Position numbers and translations under genes: made by a program
Notes under the pieces: generated by a model
The model's input: only the letters and a program-made list of their open reading frames with translations
Told to the model about the DNA's origin: nothing
The model's database searches: none
DNA from: Diospyros lotus
Taxonomy: Eukaryota; Streptophyta; Magnoliopsida; Ericales; Ebenaceae
Assembly (NCBI RefSeq): GCF_014633365.1
Contig: NC_068341.1
Span: 23,356,339 to 23,420,338 of the forward strand
Length of the DNA: 64,000 nucleotides
Direction of reading: 5' to 3'
Shown here: positions 58,096 to 64,000 of the stretch, piece after piece
Layout of the letters: the number at the start of each line of letters is the position of its first letter
How positions within the stretch are numbered: position 1 is the first letter of the stretch

Positions 58096-59917
58096 TGTAA
58101 CGCCCCGTTATTATGGTACGATTATGTTATTGTTTTGGGGCATTTCCTCTTATTTGAAATAGCACTAATTTGGCAATTTAAATTGGTAGGTTGAAGTGAA
58201 AGAAATTTAAAGTCAAAGGAGGTTGAATATTCAAAGCCAATGAGAGGTGAGCAAGTCAAACCAAGGGTTAAGGATGAAATAAGGGGTAAGTAGTCTTTAA
58301 TTCATGAGAAATGAAATAAATATGAAGGGAAATGAAGAATTAAAGTGGGCTGAAAATTTATTGATTAAATTAAAATAGAATATTGGAAAGTATAAATGAG
58401 AGAGATGTTGAAGAGGGAGAGAGTTGCGAGGCGGTGGAGAGCTTCGAGAGACACTTTCCAGCCACTAGGGTTTCTTCTCTCTTCCATTCTCTTCTTCTAG
58501 TAGCAATTAAGGATCTCACAGAGGGGTTTAAAGGTAAGGAATTCAATTCCTAGCCCTTCTCTAGCTTAGAGTCCAGCTTGTCCCCTGTTTTGTAGCTAAG
58601 AGAAGCTAAAAATCCCTATGTATGGCAGGTTTCGTGAGGTGTTAAGGGTCAAGAAAGGCTAGAAAGTGTGAGACAAGGAATCTAAGGCAAGTTCTAACTC
58701 TTGTTTATGGTTTAAAATCTGGAATTTCAGTTGTTAAAAAGGATTTCTATCAAAACCCTATGTTTTTTGGGTAAATTCCTACGTACTTGTAAGATACTTG
58801 CTTTTTTTCATCTAATCTCTTCTTTAATGCTTCAAAGGGGATTTGTTCTCCCCAAATTTGATTGGGAATGATGTATTTTTGTTGGGTTAAAGATTAGGCA
58901 AGAGTTTGAGCCACCTTGCCTAAGTTTTGTGTGTAAGAAGCAGGGGCGTTGGGCATTTTTGGGATCTGTCTGTCGATAGATTGGAAGCAACCTATCAACA
59001 GATTGAGGCAATATGTCGTCTATCAGTCCCGTATTTTGGCTTAAAATCCTCTTGCAATCTTTGATTCCCTTTTTCTTTCTCTTGGCTTAGGTTTCTTTGT
59101 TTGTAAACACATCCCCAGTATATTTTCCATGATTAAATGAGTGAGCTAGCTATATACACCTAAAGTGAAGAGATCTTGTGCATGTATCATATGTATATTG
59201 TTCACTTTATTGAGCATGGTTATGAGCATAAAGCATGTTATATGTGTGTAAATGTCCCCTACGGTGCTACACCATCAAGGTCGGGTGGTTTGAGAGCTGG
59301 ACTCGTGTAAGCTCAAGTGGGCCGTAAGACCGGACTCATGTGGGACCCAAATTACCTTGTTATACTTGTTATATGTGTTGTGATGGTAATGTAGAAGCAT
59401 GCATCTTGCTTATGCATACATTATGATGGCTGAAACTTGCATGTACATATTTTTCCTCCTTATTTCGGGCTTCGGTGAGATATTTATGGTTATCTATGGA
59501 TGGTTCTCCTCGCTCTTCTTGCCTTTTTTCTATGTTACTTGCTGAGCTTTGTAGCTCATTCATTTTTGCATCATTCCAGGTAAGGGCAAGACTGTGGATG
59601 ACGAGGAGCCTAGCCAGGCTAGGTCCGACGTCTAGGTGTGTACAGAGTCGTCCATGACCGAAAGATCTTTGGGAGTTTTGGCGTGTGCTTGGACTGTAGA
59701 TATATAGTTTTGTGGGCCTTATTTTTTCTTTTGCTATTCTATTATAGATGTATGACCCATTGTTTATGGCAAAATGTTGCCTTGCTATTTATGAAGTTTT
59801 GTTATCTTTTCCAGTCTTGTGTGTAAGTGTTCCTCCATAACCCCGGCAAGTACCGTTTCTTTTTGACACCTTTCCCTTGGTGCCTCGGCTGGGGTGTCCA
59901 ACAGCGGGGTCGTCATA
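58096..59917 (+). mobile_element. Gypsy solo LTR
   Basis: Starts TGTAACGCCCCGTTATTATGG and ends at about GGGGTCGTCA (the last few bases are uncertain). CTAAT occurs immediately before 58,096 and again at 59,918-59,922, consistent with a target duplication. It contains leader-like sequence near 58,440-58,720 and the hairpin GAGCT-TTGT-AGCTC at 59,544-59,557. Confidence 0.7.
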
Positions 59918-60806
59918 CTAATCGTTACAAAAGGCTCTTAAAACATCATTTGAGCATATATTAAATATCTAACCATTAGGATCAAATAAAATGGAATATA
60001 TGTTGATTATTTTTCAGATTTTACCTATTAGTCAAGAAAGCTAATGATTATGAGGAAAAGAAGACTATAAAAGGTAGATGGGCTTCAAGAAAAGTAGGAT
60101 ACTAAGCTAAATTCTTTTATAATCATTCTTAAGCAAAGTATTCATCTTATATCAAGAAAAAGAGAGAGAGTGTGTGCATTTTTTATCTTCATCTCTCTTT
60201 TCTTTGTGAGAAGCTAATTTTATTATTTGTTCTCAATCTTGTAAAAGCTTCTCAAAGTATTTTAAAATTGTAAACTTCTTTTATCTTGTTGTGGTTAGTG
60301 CTTGATTCCTTACAAAGCATAGTGTAAGAGGTTTCAACTGCTTCTTGTAAAAGTTATTTGCTTTCATTTACTACTAAGCCATTGAAAAGTAGAGGTTATA
60401 GCTGATCTTGCAAAAAGTTATAGTTGATTGTTAAAATCCTTAGTGAGGAGTCAAGAAAGTGAAGTAGGTTGGTTGAGACAAACTACTATAAAATGTTTTG
60501 TGTGCTGCATTGTTCATTTCTTTTTGTTCCAACAAATTTAAATTCTACTTTCAACAAGTGTTGTTTTTTAGCAAAATTATTATCAATTTTAATACTCTTA
60601 GCAATAGCTTTCTAAGAATTTAAAAAGATCAATCTTTTTGTGTTGAATTTATTTTACACTTATCATTTTCTGTTAAGGTTATATTTAAAGCATTAGTGTT
60701 CATTGTTTGAAAATTTTCAAACTGTTTTATTCAAAAATTATTTAAAATCAAGAAAAGTTTTTGAAAATTCAATTCACCCCTCTATTGGGTGTCAATTGTT
60801 TCTTAC
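59918..60806 (+). mobile_element. Copia-like LTR 3' part
   Basis: AT-rich, ending AATTCACCCCTCTATTGGGT followed by TTTCTTACA at 60,806. This is the plus-sense 3' end style of SIRE-type LTRs. No primer-binding site follows, so it is a solo or truncated LTR. It is probably continuous with 52,505-53,340 and 58,030-58,095 before the solo LTR insertions. Confidence 0.5.
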
Positions 60807-61863
60807 ATTTGTGTTAGCATTTTTAGTTTCTTGTAACTTTGTCGTTGATCATAGAAAATGCATACCAAAAATATCAGGCTATTCTTCTTCATGTTGTCTA
60901 TAAGATCCATCATGTTGTCGTTGACATCGAAAATGCACACCAAAAATGTCAGGCTATTCTTCTTTCATGTTGTCTATAAGATCCATCAAATGAATTGATT
61001 TGATTAGAAATTGTTTGCTCAAAATTTGAGTCTAATTACTTGAATTGTTCATCTTATCTTAGATAATTTTTCCTTCAATCTTCTAAGCTCAATTAGTTTT
61101 GATTCAGTAGTCGATAATGAAATCCAAAGGCACCTTCACATTTTTAGTTATGCCTACTTTCATGCCCATCTTTTGGTTATTCTTAAGCCAAACTTGTTCA
61201 AATTTTATTTGAGTTCAAAGTGGGTTACAAAACAAACATATTATGTAGTTTAACCAACTTTGGGTTTGAATAATTCTTAATTCACTCAATGATTTTGACA
61301 AAATTGGGTCCAATAGTGTTGACCTCTAGGGTACAATCCATACTCCTTTGATAATAACAAAGTCAGTCTTTTTTTTTTTTTGTTAAAATATATTTCTTGT
61401 ATAATTATCTTAATATATTGCAAACCTATTTTGTTAAAGGATTATGTCAATATTAAAAATAATTTTCCAAAAGAAACTAAAGTTTTCTTTGTTTGTGAGG
61501 ATGGTTGACCAACTTAGGACAAAAAGAATGTATCCTTTAAATTTTCTAAAATTTCTCAAACTGGTGAGTTTGGTTGACAACTACTTCAACCAAATCCCAA
61601 CACAACGTTAAGGATATCATTGTGCATTAGTTTATTTGACTGCTCTGCCCATTTTAGTCAAATAATGTTGTCTCGAATCACAAGCTATACATTAGTCATC
61701 AAGTAGTTGACCAAAGGGTCACCTCTAGTTAACCAAATGTATTCATAATGTTTTAAACCATCCTAGGGAACTTGTTTAGTTAAAGAAAGACCACCGATTC
61801 CTTGAAAAAGTCTTTTGACATACATGTTTTTGTAATCCATTATTTGTAAAATCTTTAGTGTTC
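60807..61863. other. Repeat-derived AT-rich DNA with short duplication
   Basis: A roughly 75-bp tandem duplication at about 60,840-60,990 (units contain CAGGCTATTCTTCTT and GTCTATAAGATCCATCA). Repeated GTTGACCAA-like words occur at 61,500-61,740. No coding frame is recognised. Confidence 0.45.
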
Positions 61864-62495
61864 TGTGATAGGCAAAAACCCATTAAAGACCAAAAAAGCT
61901 CAAAAGCCCAAAATAACTCTTTGGGCTAAAAGGTGTAAATTTTCTCAAAAATAGGGAGTGAAGGGTCCCACACAATGCGCAGACTAGATAACTCCGACAT
62001 TTGAAAATCCCTCTAAAGATTCTACGAAAGGGACAATCAATTATATATAAATAATTATAATTCTAAAAGGATTTCGGAATATGGAGATAAATGTTTTCTG
62101 TAAAGATCCTAATCCTGTATGTCAAGATAGAAATTATTTGTAAGAATCTTGATCCTAACAAGTTCTAGAATGTCAAGATAAACATTCTCTGTAAGAATCC
62201 TAATCCTAATAGGTTCCAGAATGTCAAGATAAACGTTCTCTGTAAGAATTCTAATCCTAAACTATTTAGAATTATTCTATACTCCTCTATAAATAAGAAG
62301 ACACTCATTTTAGAAAAGGTACATCTCTAATATTATTTCAATACGACCTTCATCATCTTTAATGTTTGACTTAAGTATCAGAGTGTTTATGCGGTGACAT
62401 TCTCGTGCACTTCGATTGTTTTCTTTCTTGCAAGCTTATGCGGCTTGACGATGATGTTTCTAGTCAAATAAAAAAATTGTTATATTTTGATAACA
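61864..62495 (+). mobile_element. Tat-type Gypsy 5' LTR
   Basis: About 630 bp from TGTGATAGGC to TTTGATAACA. TATA box at 62,287-62,296 (CTATAAATAA). Downstream, GACTTAAGTATCAGAGTGTT is a common Tat LTR feature (GACTTGAGCGTCGGAGTG type). A Tat-like primer site follows at once. Tandem repeats of about 55-57 bp (TAATCCTAATAGGTTCCAGA) lie at about 62,098-62,275. The start position is uncertain by 2 bp. Confidence 0.75.
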
Positions 62496-62520
62496 ACAAT
62501 TGGCATTGTCTGTGGGAAAC
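62496..62520 (+). other. Tat-type primer-binding site
   Basis: ATTGGCATTGTCTGTGGGAA is one step from ATTGGCGCCGTCTGTGGGAA, the block that follows 5' LTRs of plant Tat-type elements. Confidence 0.8.
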
Positions 62521-63056
62521 GTCCAAAAAGCCTATAAATACTACAAGGGCTCTTACATGATTTCAAGCCGTAAGAAGCTAACTCAAATCAATTGGAAGAG
62601 AAAACCTTGCATGGAAGAAGTAAGAACCAGACAAGTTGGGAGAATTTAGAATTTGGGAGGCCACAAATTCGCAAATCGCCTATATAATATACATGTATGT
62701 GATGATTTCATTAGTACTCTACTGCTTCGTTTAATTTTTCTACACCTACCACTTTTTCCTTTTTCAATTCTTGCTTTGTGCATATATGAATGAAAACAAA
62801 GGAAATTGAAAAAGTTATAAGAAAAAGCTTCTTGTGGAAGCTTAGGGAAAAAGAAATCAGGAGGCATTATGTTTCATATTATATATATATAATAAAGTTT
62901 CTCACGGAAGCTTGGGGGGTGGGGGAAGTTATTCGACATTATGTTATATATATATATATTATATATTAAAAGAAAAGGTAAGAACCATTAAGAAGAGGCC
63001 ACGATGGAAGAAGCAAGAGATAACGACCGAGGGAGGCTATTAACGATGGCGGCTGC
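62521..63056 (+). other. Tat-type internal remnant, no gene seen
   Basis: Untranslated leader-like sequence with a partial duplication (AAAGAAATCAGGAGGCATTA region and the GAAGCTTGGGG region, 62,830-62,945) and AT microsatellites. No gag frame is visible before the next LTR begins. Confidence 0.5.
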
Positions 63057-64000
63057 TGTAACATCCCAGGTTTATAAACTCAAATATGATGTAATACCTG
63101 AGGTTATTAGGTTCTAATACTTGAGGAAATATGTCATTTCAAGGGATTATAGAAGCCTTGAGACAAATGTTTAGTTCTGAACCAGTGGTAAAATCGTAAA
63201 TACTGAACTTCGGGTAAAAGTGTAATTTATCTAAAAATCTTGGGGTATTAGCGTAATTTATTCATTTTCTAGGGACCAAAAAGTGCAATTAAAAAAGGCC
63301 CGGGGACCAAGTTTATAAGGGCCTAAGTGCAAATTACCTGAAAAGTTCTGGCCAAGGTGTAGTTCTTGAAACCTATAGTTAGATCATTGGAATAATGAAC
63401 TAGGCCAACTAAACCATTTGGAAGTAATGATTACGGATTCCAAACTTATTCCAATATAATTAAGTCATGAATGCGGATCTCAAATAACATTTAAGCTATC
63501 GTTGGATCATTTTGAAATTCAAGACTTAGCTTCCAAAAGTCTTCAAACCTTATCCTCAATGACACATGGTAATCAACCATTGGCCACTTGGAAGATAAGA
63601 TAAGGTCACATGATGGCTCATAATGACCCCCTGAGGTGGCATTGCGTGATTGGAAAAGAAAAGCTTACTTAGCCTCCAAGTTTGCTAAAGTCTCCAAACC
63701 TTATCCTTAAGGACATGTGGCAAGCATTCATTGACCACTTGGAGATAGGATTTGAAGTCCTATGATGGGAAATGTGAAAAATGCAATTAACCATGTGGGA
63801 TGTAGTTGTTAATTAAAGGTGTAATGATGGGAAATGTAGAAAACGTAATTTACCATGTGGGATGTAATGATGGGGAATTTTGAAAAGTCTAATTTAACAT
63901 GTGGTGGCACATATCTCAATGGACACTTGTCACAAGGGGGTGAAATCGCACAGATCTCTAGGGACACGTGGTGAGATCCTACGAAAGCAATGATTACCTA
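63057..64000 (+). mobile_element. Gypsy LTR running off the window
   Basis: Starts TGTAACATCCCAGGTTTATA. Its end near 63,890-64,000 (GGACACGTGGTGAGATCCTA, CGAAAGCAATGATTAC) matches the reverse complement of 57,340-57,450, so it belongs to or near the family of the 55,833 solo LTR, here in plus orientation. It has not reached its TATA box by the window end. Confidence 0.7.

Overview
Plant nuclear DNA, AT-rich and gene-poor, built almost entirely of transposable elements of plant-specific lineages: Ty3/Gypsy Tekay/Del-type chromovirus, Athila-type and Tat-type elements, Ty1/Copia SIRE-type elements, a CACTA (En/Spm) DNA transposon and a Cassandra-like 5S-bearing LTR. Lineage composition suggests a repeat-rich, probably eudicot genome; the species cannot be named from the sequence. 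No intact host gene was found. The only host-derived coding sequence recognised is a broken LOG-type (cytokinin-activating) gene carried inside a retroelement.

Central structure (3,770-50,081): a nest six levels deep. A minus-strand Gypsy LTR (3,770-4,222 plus 49,643-50,081) was split by a plus-strand element E1 (4,223-49,642; LTRs of about 1.5 kb, target duplication TATGC). E1 carries a gag-like ORF, an unrecognised coding-like stretch and LOG-like sequence. Into the LOG sequence went a minus-strand SIRE-type Copia element (8,483-44,717). Into its gag went a CACTA transposon (13,031-40,295; duplication TTT). Into the CACTA TNP2 transposase went a Tekay-type chromovirus (19,223-35,069; duplication CCCTA). 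Into its pol went a minus-strand Athila-type element (24,316-31,616), with loss of DNA at the left junction. Two side insertions are a minus-strand solo LTR (41,627-44,327) in the SIRE 5' LTR, and a solo SIRE LTR (45,813-47,110; duplication GGATC) in the E1 3' region.

Left flank (1-3,769): a mosaic of Gypsy LTR pieces. Right flank (50,082-64,000): LTR fragments and solo LTRs, including a solo LTR inside a solo LTR (53,341-58,029 containing 55,833-57,765), a 225-bp Cassandra-like solo LTR (52,280-52,504; duplication AAGTT), a Tat-type LTR with its primer-binding site (61,864-62,520), and another LTR running off the window at 63,057.

All coding regions are broken. In the best preserved ones (Athila gag-pol, Tekay RNase H, CACTA TNP2, the LOG 3' part) most in-frame stops are explained by one C-to-T or G-to-A change, and long stretches have no net frameshift. 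This fits decay of methylated heterochromatin rather than active genes. Boundaries marked as approximate were placed by eye.
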